Below are positions 33,800 through 42,069 of a DNA stretch of 64,000 bases, in pieces. The translations under genes and the position numbers were made by a program. The stretch comes from Bacillus alkalicellulosilyticus. GTDB lineage: Bacteria; Bacillota; Bacilli; Bacillales; Bacillaceae_F. The notes beneath the pieces were generated by a model that saw nothing but the letters and a program-made list of their open reading frames with translations, made no database searches and was not told where the DNA came from. The stretch covers positions 2,229,210-2,293,209 of the forward strand of contig NZ_KV917381.1 in the NCBI RefSeq assembly GCF_002019795.1, written 5' to 3'. How positions within the stretch are numbered: position 1 is the stretch's first letter; the number at the start of each line of letters is the position of its first letter.

Positions 33800-35233
33800 T
33801 TATTTTAATTTTTTGGCAATGTTTCTAGCAACCCAGACGCCGGCCGCACCAGCTTGAGCTAGTCCTCTTGTAATGCCAGCTCCGTCACCACCGCAATATA
33901 AGCCTTGAATTTCCGTTTCAAATTCTTCGGTAAGCTTTGGTCGAGCTGAGTAAAATTTAGCTTCTACTCCATAAAACAAAGTATGTTCTGAGGCTAATCC
34001 TGGCGTTACTTTATCTAATGCTTCGACCATTTCTACAAGACTCTTCATTGTGTTATATGGAAGAACTAAACCTAAGTCACCAGGCACGGCTTCTTTTAAT
34101 GTAGGCTCAAGAAAACCTTCATCAATCCGTTTTTGTGTAGAACGTCTTCCCTTTAATATATCGCCATATTTTTGAACAATGACTCCACCGCTCGATAAAT
34201 CATTTGCTCTCTTACAAATTTCTCTTGCATATTCATTTGGTTTATCAAACGGCTCTGTGAATTTATGAGAAACTAATAAAGCAAAGTTTGTATTACTAGA
34301 TCCAAGTGCAGGATCTTTATAGGAATGTCCATTAGCAGCCATGATTCCACTATGATTCTCAACTACAACATGGCCTGATGGGTTTGAACAAAATGTACGT
34401 ACTTGTGTACCAACAGATGTATTAAAAATGAATTTCCCTTCATACAAATGTTCATTGATTTCACGCATAACTACATCAGAAGTCTCAACACGAACCCCAA
34501 CATCGACTTGATTATTGTACATTTTCAATCGACGTTTTTTGAGGATATCGGTTAACCAAGCAGAACCATCTCTTCCTGGTGCAACCATCACAAAGTCACT
34601 AAAATATTCAGTGCCATTCTTAAGTGTAATCCCTTTTATACAATGCTTATCATTTTCTTTTACTGTAATTAAATCACTAACTTCCGTCTTGAACTTCATA
34701 TCAATTTTATCTTTTAAATATTCAAATAACGATTTAAGAATTTCTAAGTTTTGTTCTGTTCCTAGGTGACGTACTTCCGCACGAAGTAATTTTAATCCCG
34801 CACCGTACCCTCTTTGTTCAATATCTTTCACTTTGTCTGTCGTTGGATCAGTTATGTTTTCAGTAGCCCCATGAGCTAAATTAATACTATCAACATAGCG
34901 AATTAATTCAACTACTTTAGACGGCTGCAAATAGTCTGTCATCCACCCACCAAACTCGGTTGTAATATTAAACTTTCCGTCACTATAAGCCCCTGCTCCA
35001 CCAAAACCATTTGTGATAGAACAAGCTGGCAAACATCCAGCAAACTCTTTTTTTCCTGCAGCCGGTGGACAAAATTGAATTTTTTCATCTAATATTGGGC
35101 AGTTTCTTCGATAAATATCATGGCCCTTATCTATTAATAATACTTTTGCATTCTCATTTTGTTGTAGTAACTCATAACTAGCAAAAATTCCAGCAGGTCC
35201 AGCTCCTACGATAATCGCATCATACTTAACCAT
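33800..35233 (-). CDS. FAD-dependent dehydrogenase (COG2509-like), under riboswitch control
   Basis: A 477-residue flavoprotein with the N-terminal dinucleotide motif DAIIVGAGPAGIFASYELL, a cysteine-containing insert FCPPAAGKKEFAGCLPACSITNGFGG, and the C-terminal FAD block GLYCGGDGAGITRGLAQAGAAG. It belongs to the uncharacterised FAD-dependent dehydrogenase group related to alkylhydroperoxide/HI0933-type flavoproteins. I chose ATG 35233 with GGGGGA 7 nt upstream. Its leader carries a purine-type aptamer and terminator (35302-35406), so its substrate may be linked to purines. It is monocistronic. Confidence 0.85.
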   Translation of the reverse strand: MVKYDAIIVGAGPAGIFASYELLQQNENAKVLLIDKGHDIYRRNCPILDEKIQFCPPAAGKKEFAGCLPACSITNGFGGAGAYSDGKFNITTEFGGWMTDYLQPSKVVELIRYVDSINLAHGATENITDPTTDKVKDIEQRGYGAGLKLLRAEVRHLGTEQNLEILKSLFEYLKDKIDMKFKTEVSDLITVKENDKHCIKGITLKNGTEYFSDFVMVAPGRDGSAWLTDILKKRRLKMYNNQVDVGVRVETSDVVMREINEHLYEGKFIFNTSVGTQVRTFCSNPSGHVVVENHSGIMAANGHSYKDPALGSSNTNFALLVSHKFTEPFDKPNEYAREICKRANDLSSGGVIVQKYGDILKGRRSTQKRIDEGFLEPTLKEAVPGDLGLVLPYNTMKSLVEMVEALDKVTPGLASEHTLFYGVEAKFYSARPKLTEEFETEIQGLYCGGDGAGITRGLAQAGAAGVWVARNIAKKLK

Positions 35234-35301
35234 GTCATATTCCCCCATTTGTTTATGCTTTTCTCTTTTAATGCAATGGTTGTGTACCGGTTAAAAAACA
35301 C

Positions 35302-35406
35302 AAAAAAATCCTACCTATAAACGGGTACACTTTGTCCCCGTTCGTAGTTAGGAATTATAGGTTCCTTCTAGAGACCCTCAAACCATATTATTGAGGATAT
35401 ACGAAC
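35302..35406 (-). promoter_or_regulatory. Divergent purine-type riboswitch with mutually exclusive terminator (ON switch)
   Basis: The minus-strand leader folds as a purine aptamer. P1 is GTTCGTA/TACGAAC (35400-35406 with 35340-35346), P2 CCTCAA/TTGAGG, L2 ends in ATATGG and P3 AGGAA/TTCCT with L3 CCTATAA, so the L2 GG and L3 CC for loop-loop pairing are kept. J3/1 has the C that specifies guanine-type ligands. The junctions differ from standard: J1/2 is TAT (usual TAAT), J2/3 is GTCTCTAGA (usual ends CTACC), J3/1 begins AAC (usual GAC). A terminator (hairpin 35309-35353, T run 35302-35308) uses the 3' halves of P3 and P1, so ligand binding should permit read-through. Confidence 0.8.
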
Positions 35407-35649
35407 TAGATTTGCTATTTGGCTTTCCACAATTTTTTATTATATATGGTTTTTAGACAAAGTCAAGAGATAACTTAACAACTTATTCGTGTTTGCGGAT
35501 TATATGTTTATAACTTTGTCAAAAACACAATAAAACTTACGCTAAACACGAACATTGATCTGATGTACACTTGTAGTAGTGTTTTCGACAGAAAGTATGC
35601 AATAATAAAGGAAATGAACTTCGAAAATGTGTTATTGAGGAGAATGACT

Positions 35650-35952
35650 ATGAATTCAAAGGATATGGAACAAAAAGTAATTGAAAATTACCAAAGAGAT
35701 GAAGAAATGATGATCCTTGTTTTTGCACAATGGTGCATTAACCGTGGATTAGACCCTGAAGAAATATATACTAAAGCCTATCCTAACCAAGGGAAAAACA
35801 AGTCCCTACAGTATGCTTTAGATTTAACTGTACCAAAAGAAGAATCAGAGGAAATTCAAGACCAAACTTTGCTAGGCGTGCTGTCGTTGTTCGGAAATGA
35901 TGATTTAGCGATTGTAGTTACAGAAGAAATCAGACGTTTGAAAAAGGCCTAA
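35650..35952 (+). CDS. Small conserved Bacillaceae-type protein, unnamed
   Basis: A 100-residue soluble, acidic, mostly helical protein beginning MNSKDMEQKVIENYQRDEEM. The WCINRGLDPEEIYTKAYP motif resembles small cytosolic proteins of Bacillus such as YxiS, though I am unsure of the name. GAGGAG lies 7-8 nt before ATG 35650; the frame extends upstream without a site. A 240-nt gap separates it from the divergent riboswitch. Function unknown. Confidence 0.75.
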   Translation: MNSKDMEQKVIENYQRDEEMMILVFAQWCINRGLDPEEIYTKAYPNQGKNKSLQYALDLTVPKEESEEIQDQTLLGVLSLFGNDDLAIVVTEEIRRLKKA

Positions 35953-36414
35953 TTGTTGTCAATGGAAGTGCTTGTATGTTTCTCCTTTGATCTACTATTG
36001 AGGCGATCGGGTACGGGTGTTAAAGTATGAGTATAAACAAAAAGGTGCTCGTCACCATGATTCTCTTGCCATAGATATGAGGAGATAACACACGTTGTTT
36101 CCCTCCTTCTTTTACATACCTGCTATGTTTGTATCACATCTTGTCTTAAACCGATACTAACAATTAGGGAGCAGTCAATACAAATCAAACCGAGTGAGTT
36201 GATGGTTAGCGCACCCACCTACTGATGTAGGTTTTTAAGACATTTTGAGATACGGCAACGCGGGATAAAAACTCATTTCTTTAAGTAGAAATGGGTTATT
36301 TTAGTATGTTTAAGATAAGATTAATCTTATAAAAAGACAAATGGAACTCCATTAGAATTTGGGTTCCATTTTTAGGTCGCATTATTTTAGTAGGATATAT
36401 ACATAATTGTATAT
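35953..36414. other. 462-bp gap with weak hairpins and possible short minus-strand frame
   Basis: No supported gene. A minus-strand AAGGAGGG site at about 36101-36108 precedes a GTG frame of 13 codons (to about 36058) which after its stop continues in the same frame for about 17 codons, as if a short gene had been broken. There is a small plus-strand hairpin CCTAC-TGAT-GTAGG with a T run (about 36219-36238) and GGAAC...GTTCC near 36342-36370 followed by a T run. It may be decayed coding sequence. Confidence 0.4.
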
Positions 36415-36416
36415 AA

Positions 36417-37415
36417 CTAATTAAATGTAACTGCTACTATATTACTGAATTCCCTTAGATAATAAAGATAATTGTCTCCACCATAGTTATATTGCTTATT
36501 ATACATTTTTGCTACGACTAGATTATGTTGAGGTATTACTAACAAAGTTGGACCCGTTATTCCTAATATTTGATAAGAGCCTTTAGGTACTCTTTCCCCT
36601 ATTTCGCTTTTAAGAGCGGGCGTATCTTGAACATACCAAAATAAGCCGTTACGTGGTGTATTTTTGTCCTCATATTTTGGGCTTTGTACTTTGGTAGCTA
36701 ATTGTATTACTTCTTTTGGAACGATTTGTTTACCCTTCATATATCCTTCGTTCAAATGGAGATTACCCCATAATGCAAATTCACGGGCTGTAGTATGAAG
36801 GTTTGGTTCACTTCCGTTATTTGTAGTTCCTATTAAGAGATCCGCATCCTCGTCTGGATTTTCAATCACTTTTACTAGTTCATCATTAGGGTTTGTATAC
36901 CAAGCAGTCTCACATAAACCTAAAGGAAGGAATACTCTTTCTCTTAGTAATTCGGGAAAACTCACTCCATATAGCTTTTTTATTAATTCCGTCATCATTA
37001 TTATGTTAATCCCTCTGTAAGCCCACCCTTTACCTGCATCAAATTCTCTATAAACAGTGCCATCTTCTTTCTGATGTAAACCGTGAGAATGTGTAACCAA
37101 GTGTCTTATTGTTGTGTTTGCAAGTAATTCTTTATCATAGTAATCAAAGTAATTTACCGCATAGTCATCTAAGCTTTTAATTTTCTTTTCGTACAAAGCA
37201 AATGCTACCGCTAATCCTAAATAGCTTTTTCTAGCAGATGCTACGTTAAATTTAGAGCTTTCCGTAATAGGTTTAGAACCCACTGAATTTGAATGGTAGC
37301 CCCCATAGTGCTCTACTACGATTTTATTATCCTTTATTACAACCAATGCAGAAGCACTGCTATGATTGAGTGCCATTATTTCTTCTACATACGAAATAAT
37401 GTCTTTCAATGCCAT
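36417..37415 (-). CDS. Serine hydrolase (beta-lactamase/PBP4* family)
   Basis: About 332 residues with the beta-lactamase-family SxxK catalytic motif in VASARKSYLG (Ser and Lys), a Tyr block at GWAYRGINI in place of YSN, and HSHGLHQ near the first domain. No signal peptide, so it is probably a cytosolic esterase or amidase, not a secreted beta-lactamase. ATG 37415 is chosen; the TTG at 37424 is the alternative and both have weak sites. It sits 63 nt from the next gene on the same strand. Confidence 0.82.
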   Translation of the reverse strand: MALKDIISYVEEIMALNHSSASALVVIKDNKIVVEHYGGYHSNSVGSKPITESSKFNVASARKSYLGLAVAFALYEKKIKSLDDYAVNYFDYYDKELLANTTIRHLVTHSHGLHQKEDGTVYREFDAGKGWAYRGINIIMMTELIKKLYGVSFPELLRERVFLPLGLCETAWYTNPNDELVKVIENPDEDADLLIGTTNNGSEPNLHTTAREFALWGNLHLNEGYMKGKQIVPKEVIQLATKVQSPKYEDKNTPRNGLFWYVQDTPALKSEIGERVPKGSYQILGITGPTLLVIPQHNLVVAKMYNKQYNYGGDNYLYYLREFSNIVAVTFN

Positions 37416-37478
37416 ACGTAACAACTCGTTTCTAATTTTTATAATTCTAAGTCATTTCAATAAATATCAGGGTTGAAG

Positions 37479-38135
37479 CTATTTATTTAATAGTAAAGCT
37501 CGAAACCAAGACTTAGTGACTGGTTCATGCCTGTGATGTTGTTTTACGCGTTCCTTAAAGATAAAATCAGATGGTGATATCTCTATTTTAGCGATAGGTT
37601 GAACTACTGTTTCACTTACCCATTCTGTAGAAATCCCACCTTGCTTAAATTTATCTTTAGGGAGAAGGTAAATCATACCAGGTGACCAGACGGTAGAAGA
37701 ATATTCCTCAAGAGAGAAGTAATAAAACCGACGAATCCCTTTTTTAGTAGTAGCCGTTATACATATGTTACGCAGCGAACCTTTGTAGACATTTTTATCA
37801 ATTACAGCAAAAAAGATGGACCACATTGCATCTGTGGAAGCAAAAACTGCGTTTATTGGCTTACCAGTAAATAGAGTTGAACTCCTTGGTTCAAATTGTT
37901 TAATATCTGAATGAGTGCTGCCATGGACTAATAGATTTTTATTAGATAATAGATAGTTAAGAAATTTTGACTTGGGGATATCATAGCTATAAGGAATCGT
38001 TTCTCCCTCTGCGTTTTTGATATGATTTTCATATATTTGTTCGAATAAAGCGATTTCCTCTTCATAAACCTTTTCTTCATTCATTTGCAAAAAATGAAGT
38101 GACTTACATATACCTAGTTTCACAACGTTTAACAT
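37479..38135 (-). CDS. Unknown protein with HGS and VFAS-like ADP-ribosyl-transferase-fold hints
   Basis: A 218-residue soluble protein. The block LLVHGSTHSDIKQFEPRSS, followed by NAVFASTDAMWSIFFAVID, resembles the pattern seen in some ART/KptA-like and related NAD-utilising folds, but no catalytic Glu can be pointed to and the family is unrecognised. ATG 38135 has GAGGG 7 nt upstream and removes an unsupported 9-residue extension. It lies in a small cluster with the serine hydrolase and the divergent YoaP-like gene, the most accessory-looking part of the window. Confidence 0.68.
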   Translation of the reverse strand: MLNVVKLGICKSLHFLQMNEEKVYEEEIALFEQIYENHIKNAEGETIPYSYDIPKSKFLNYLLSNKNLLVHGSTHSDIKQFEPRSSTLFTGKPINAVFASTDAMWSIFFAVIDKNVYKGSLRNICITATTKKGIRRFYYFSLEEYSSTVWSPGMIYLLPKDKFKQGGISTEWVSETVVQPIAKIEISPSDFIFKERVKQHHRHEPVTKSWFRALLLNK

Positions 38136-38416
38136 AAAACAGCCCTCGATTCTAGTCCACAATTATTTTTATTATATTTTATCAGAATAATTGATATTTT
38201 TAATACAACTTTTGACTTATCCTATTCCTTGCTTAAGGGTAACAGGGTTCATGAAGAAAAAACTTATAGAGTCTCTAATTACATAAGAAAGAGCTACAAC
38301 ACGGAGTAGTCGGTTCTTATTAATGAAACCTATGAATCTTAAGAGCGTATATTTACTAAACATTTTTTCTCTAATTTACAAAGGAGTTTTTAATACCAAA
38401 TTTGGAGGTGGAAGAC

Positions 38417-39172
38417 ATGGGGTTTGTTCAAATTACTAAAAATAACATCGAGACTGAACACATATGCTGTGCATTGGGGGCAAAACAATATGAGAATGCA
38501 GTGAAGGAGAAAAAGAAATGGCTAACAGAACGAATGGATGAGGGATTAGTTTTTTCTCGTTTAGATGAACGTGCAAAAGTATTTATAGAATACTTACCTG
38601 CTGAAATGGCGTGGGTTCCTATTCAAGCACCAAATTTTATGTATATCAACTGTTTGTGGGTTTCAGGTAAATATAAAAATAATGGATATGCAAGGCAATT
38701 GCTAAATCATTGCAAAGAGGATGCAATGAAACGTGGTATGGATGGGATTGTACATATTGTAGCTAAGAAAAATTACCCATTTTTAAGTGATAAACGTTTC
38801 TTTGAACATATGGGGTTTGATTTAGTAGATCAAGCAGAACCTTATTTTCAATTAATAGTTTTGAAGTGGAATGCACAAGCTATTGTTCCTTCTTTTAAAA
38901 AACAGGTAAAGCCGTTAACTGATGATTTAGGCATATCCATTTATTACACAGCTCAGTGTCCTTATGCTGTTGGTATATTGGAAGAGCTAAGGGATATAGC
39001 AGAAACCAATAATGTCCCGTTTAAAACTTATAGGATAACAACTAAAGAAGAAGCACAAAATTCATCGACAATTTGGACTACTTTTGGTTTGTTTTATAAC
39101 GGCAAATTCATTACACACGAAATAATTAGTCCAAACAAATTTATCAAATTCCTATCAACAAAATTTGAATGA
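38417..39172 (+). CDS. yoaP: YoaP-like protein: GNAT acetyltransferase plus YoaP C-terminal domain
   Basis: A 251-residue protein, the same length as B. subtilis YoaP. The N-terminal GNAT domain has the acetyl-CoA patch NCLWVSGKYKNNGYARQLL (about 78-96), and the C-terminal YoaP domain (about 165-250) has IYYTAQCPYAVGILEEL and a thioredoxin-like look with one Cys. The ribosome binding site GGAGGTGG lies 5 nt before ATG 38417. The acetylation substrate is unknown. A 280-nt gap precedes it and shows no clear promoter. Confidence 0.86.
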   Translation: MGFVQITKNNIETEHICCALGAKQYENAVKEKKKWLTERMDEGLVFSRLDERAKVFIEYLPAEMAWVPIQAPNFMYINCLWVSGKYKNNGYARQLLNHCKEDAMKRGMDGIVHIVAKKNYPFLSDKRFFEHMGFDLVDQAEPYFQLIVLKWNAQAIVPSFKKQVKPLTDDLGISIYYTAQCPYAVGILEELRDIAETNNVPFKTYRITTKEEAQNSSTIWTTFGLFYNGKFITHEIISPNKFIKFLSTKFE

Positions 39173-39224
39173 TACTCTTTGTTCTTACTTCTATCTCATA
39201 TTTTTATTAACACAGCCTATGAAA

Positions 39225-39263
39225 AAAACGAGACAAATTCACAAAGTGAACATGTCTCGTTTT
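39225..39263. terminator. Bidirectional terminator between yoaP-like and cyclophilin genes
   Basis: An 11-bp hairpin (AAAACGAGACA / TGTCTCGTTTT) between convergent genes, with A and T runs on both sides. Confidence 0.85.
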
Positions 39264-39316
39264 TCATGAATGTTTTTTAGTTTTCTACTCTAAGCGGAAT
39301 TAAGTAAAACGAGGTG

Positions 39317-39949
39317 TTAATCAATTATTGCAGGTTCGTCATAGTCTATTCCATGAGTTTCTACCGTTACCATTTGCATCACTTGGTCTTTTTGGGGGCG
39401 CTCATTGACAGCCTCTTCTTGAACGATAGCGTTTACGGTATCCATGCCATCAATGACCTTACCGAAACCTGCATATTCACCATCTAGAGATGTGGCATTG
39501 CCGACGACTATAAAAAATTGGGATCCAGCTGAATCAAAATGTCTAGAACGTGCCATTGAAATCACACCTGGTTCATGACTAAGGTTATTTTCAAAGCCAT
39601 TAGCGGTAAATTCACCAGGGATTGAATAGCCAGGTCCACCTGTGCCATTACCTAGAGGGTCTCCACCCTGTATCACAAACCCAGGAATAACTCGATGAAA
39701 AATAAGGCCATCATAATACCCTTCTTCAACAAGTGAAATAAAGTTATTCACTGTGTTTGGAGCGACTTCTGGGAATAGTTCAATTTTGATTTCCTCATTA
39801 TTTTCCATCACAATTGTAACAATCGGGTTTGTTTCATTGGATGGAGATGTACCCGTTTCTGGTTGTGTGGCTTCTGGTTGTTCTTCGCTTGTCCCACATC
39901 CAGCAATAATTACAACAAAAAACAATAAAAGCATTCCTAATTTCTTCAT
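39317..39949 (-). CDS. Lipoprotein cyclophilin-type peptidyl-prolyl isomerase
   Basis: A 210-residue lipoprotein. The signal peptide ends in the lipobox VIIAGC (Cys18), a Thr/Glu/Pro-rich linker follows to about residue 40, and then comes a cyclophilin domain with FHRVIPGFVIQGGDP and GSQFFIV. It probably catalyses proline isomerisation of secreted proteins on the outer face of the membrane. It starts 18 nt after the VOC gene, so the two are likely co-transcribed. Confidence 0.92.
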   Translation of the reverse strand: MKKLGMLLLFFVVIIAGCGTSEEQPEATQPETGTSPSNETNPIVTIVMENNEEIKIELFPEVAPNTVNNFISLVEEGYYDGLIFHRVIPGFVIQGGDPLGNGTGGPGYSIPGEFTANGFENNLSHEPGVISMARSRHFDSAGSQFFIVVGNATSLDGEYAGFGKVIDGMDTVNAIVQEEAVNERPQKDQVMQMVTVETHGIDYDEPAIID

Positions 39950-39967
39950 TTTATTTGGTGTACCTCC

Positions 39968-40345
39968 TTATCTTCTTCGCTCAACAAGCTCTAATTTCTC
40001 ATGATTTGGTCCTCTAAAAAATACGATTTTAGTATCAGGGAAGATTTGTATAATATCCCCGTCCATCTTGATGTTATGGCTTACTAAATGAGCAACAGCT
40101 TCTTCAATATTTTCAACGGAAAGCGCCAGATGATTAACGACTCCATCTTGGTCCGTGTTAGGAGCAGCTATTAGCTCTACTTCAGAATAGGGATTAGATG
40201 GTTGATACAAAAAAGCAAGCTCTATTGTCTCATCTCGAATGAACGTTCTTTTTCTTAATTCAAAACCGAGTATTTCCTGATAAAACTTAAGTGATTTGTC
40301 CATATCACTAACCATTATTCCAATATGTTCGATTCCTGTAAACAT
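39968..40345 (-). CDS. VOC-superfamily (glyoxalase-fold) protein
   Basis: A 125-residue protein with the paired beta-alpha-beta-beta-beta units of the vicinal oxygen chelate fold. Metal-ligand candidates are His in GIEHIGIMV, Glu in the ELAFLY region, His in VVNHLALSV and Glu in KLELVE, a pattern like methylmalonyl-CoA epimerase or glyoxalase I. ATG 40345 follows AAGGAGAT by 6 nt; the longer frame is unsupported. The substrate is not evident. Confidence 0.87.
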   Translation of the reverse strand: MFTGIEHIGIMVSDMDKSLKFYQEILGFELRKRTFIRDETIELAFLYQPSNPYSEVELIAAPNTDQDGVVNHLALSVENIEEAVAHLVSHNIKMDGDIIQIFPDTKIVFFRGPNHEKLELVERRR

Positions 40346-40504
40346 AGCAACATCTCCTTCTATATGTATTCTAAATCTATCATAACTGTAAATGAACAGG
40401 AATTCCACATTCACCCTTCTTAATGAAAATAGGAATGAGCCTTTTTTTATGGTAGGATAATGGGTAACTATAATTTATAGATACCCCTATTCTAAACAGA
40501 AGGG

Positions 40505-41149
40505 ATGAACGTTTTGAATGCTGTAGTGTTTGACTTAGAACTTGTGAAACGATTTAAAAAAGGTCAGCTGAGTGAAATTGTAGAAATTGGTGCATGTAAA
40601 ATAAATATAGAAACAAAAGAAATGACAAGTCAATTTCAAATTTATATCCTTCCTGCTGCTGGCTACATCTCAAAAAGCACAAGAAAATTTATTAACATGA
40701 CAAAAGAAGATGCCAAACGGGCTGTTCCCTTTAAAAAAGGAATTGAAACATTTATAGATTGGCTCGGAGACCATTATTATTTATGTTCGTGGGGCAAAGA
40801 TGATAAAATTCATTTACTTGACCAATGTGTACGAAATCGAATGAATCTAGACTGGTTAAAAAATTATAATGATATTCAAAAACCAATAGGGAAATTACTT
40901 AGAGCAGAAGATAAAAACCAATTAGGCTTAAAAACAGCGATTGACCTCGCTGGTATAGAAGCAGTTGGAAAGGCTCATAGGGGTATTGATGACGCTATTA
41001 ATACGGGTTTATTGTTGCAAAAATATATCGCCGACATAACACTTGAAGAAAACAAAGTGAGCAAAACAGAAATCAATAAACATATGCTTCACCAAAAGAG
41101 AGTAAGAAATCAGCCGAAAACTAAAGTACCTTTAAGTAAAAACACGTAA
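40505..41149 (+). CDS. kapD: KapD-like DEDDh 3'-5' exonuclease
   Basis: A 214-residue DnaQ-fold exonuclease close in size to B. subtilis KapD, a regulator that inhibits the KinA sporulation pathway when overproduced. DEDDh residues are in VVFDLE, IGAC, the middle block CSWGKDD and HRGIDDAIN. The segment QIYILPAAGYISKSTRKFI is typical of KapD. The start may be the TTG at 40514, which lies 8 nt after AGAAGGG; ATG 40505 directly abuts that site. A basic tail ends the protein. Confidence 0.86.
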   Translation: MNVLNAVVFDLELVKRFKKGQLSEIVEIGACKINIETKEMTSQFQIYILPAAGYISKSTRKFINMTKEDAKRAVPFKKGIETFIDWLGDHYYLCSWGKDDKIHLLDQCVRNRMNLDWLKNYNDIQKPIGKLLRAEDKNQLGLKTAIDLAGIEAVGKAHRGIDDAINTGLLLQKYIADITLEENKVSKTEINKHMLHQKRVRNQPKTKVPLSKNT

Positions 41150-41292
41150 ATTTTATGTGACATTTGTTAACAAAACACTTTTCATTCCTACCTAAATTAT
41201 TATAAAATTCAAAAAACAATAAATTTTTTCACATTACAACATATACTATCTGTAGAAGTGTATTTCCATTTAATGATAAAGGGGAGATGTGT

Positions 41293-41637
41293 ATGCGTGA
41301 TGTTCCTAACTTTGGTGAATTTTATCAACGAGAGCTTATTCCAATTGGTAGCAAAGATCAAATATCAGTGACAGAACACTCAAGAGCATGGAGTACACTG
41401 GACAATTATACACACTGGTTAATGGCACTTGAAGGTAATCCAGTTTCTCCGGTTTCTGAAAGCTACGAATGGCAAGTTCTCGTTTTTCCAGCAGAAATGT
41501 GTGGCACTTTTAGCTATTCTACTCCATGTTTTGTTTCAAAGCGGTATACTACATTTGCTGAAGCTATTCAGCTCATGAAAGAACTCGAAGAAAAAGCGAA
41601 GAAAGACCAGTTTTTTACGTTATCTGTCGCAAACTAA
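41293..41637 (+). CDS. Small protein, unrecognised
   Basis: A 114-residue soluble protein with Trp-rich patches (HSRAWSTLDNYTHWLMALEG, YEWQVLVFPAEMCGTFSYSTP) and a charged helical end. GGGGAG lies 6 nt before ATG 41293, which is preferred over ATG 41287. It stands alone between kapD and fixX, which is on the other strand. No motif is recognised. Confidence 0.72.
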   Translation: MRDVPNFGEFYQRELIPIGSKDQISVTEHSRAWSTLDNYTHWLMALEGNPVSPVSESYEWQVLVFPAEMCGTFSYSTPCFVSKRYTTFAEAIQLMKELEEKAKKDQFFTLSVAN

Positions 41638-41772
41638 AAAATAAAAAAAGAAAGATAAATACCTTATTGTTTTTCTTTTTGGTAAACATTGTGAAATATC
41701 ATACATACTTCTTCTTTCGTTACTCTAATCAAAAAAACAGGACTCCCTAATGGTAGCCCTGATACCTCTCTC

Positions 41773-42069
41773 TCATCCTAATCTAAAGACAATCCCATGA
41801 CCGCCTTTTGGATATTCCCACTTTATGTTTTGATGAGGACATCCAATCCTACAACTTCCGCACTCATGACATCCTTCATAGCCTACATGCATGCGAATGT
41901 TTTCCCATTTATATATTTCAGCGGGACAAAAAATGGTACAGATTTTATCGGGACAACTGGTTAAACAGATATCAGGGTCTTGTACATGAAGATGGGATTT
42001 TGTATCCGCATTAAAACGGACAAGGTATTGCTTTTCCTCTATGGATTGCCCTTTCTTTAAATCACTCAT
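41773..42069 (-). CDS. fixX: FixX ferredoxin-like protein
   Basis: A 98-residue iron-sulfur protein of the FixX type, the electron carrier paired with FixC. It has cysteine sets CLTSCPDKICTIFCP and CHECGSCRIGCP, sufficient for a 4Fe-4S cluster and the C-terminal motif. The start ATG 42069 overlaps the fixC stop (TAATG), indicating translational coupling. In known systems FixX passes electrons to or from the flavoprotein-quinone reductase FixC. Confidence 0.93.
   Translation of the reverse strand: MSDLKKGQSIEEKQYLVRFNADTKSHLHVQDPDICLTSCPDKICTIFCPAEIYKWENIRMHVGYEGCHECGSCRIGCPHQNIKWEYPKGGHGIVFRLG

Noticed and set aside
36417-39172. Prophage or genomic island
   Set aside because: No integrase, attachment site, phage structural gene or tRNA insertion point is visible, and base composition does not clearly change by eye.
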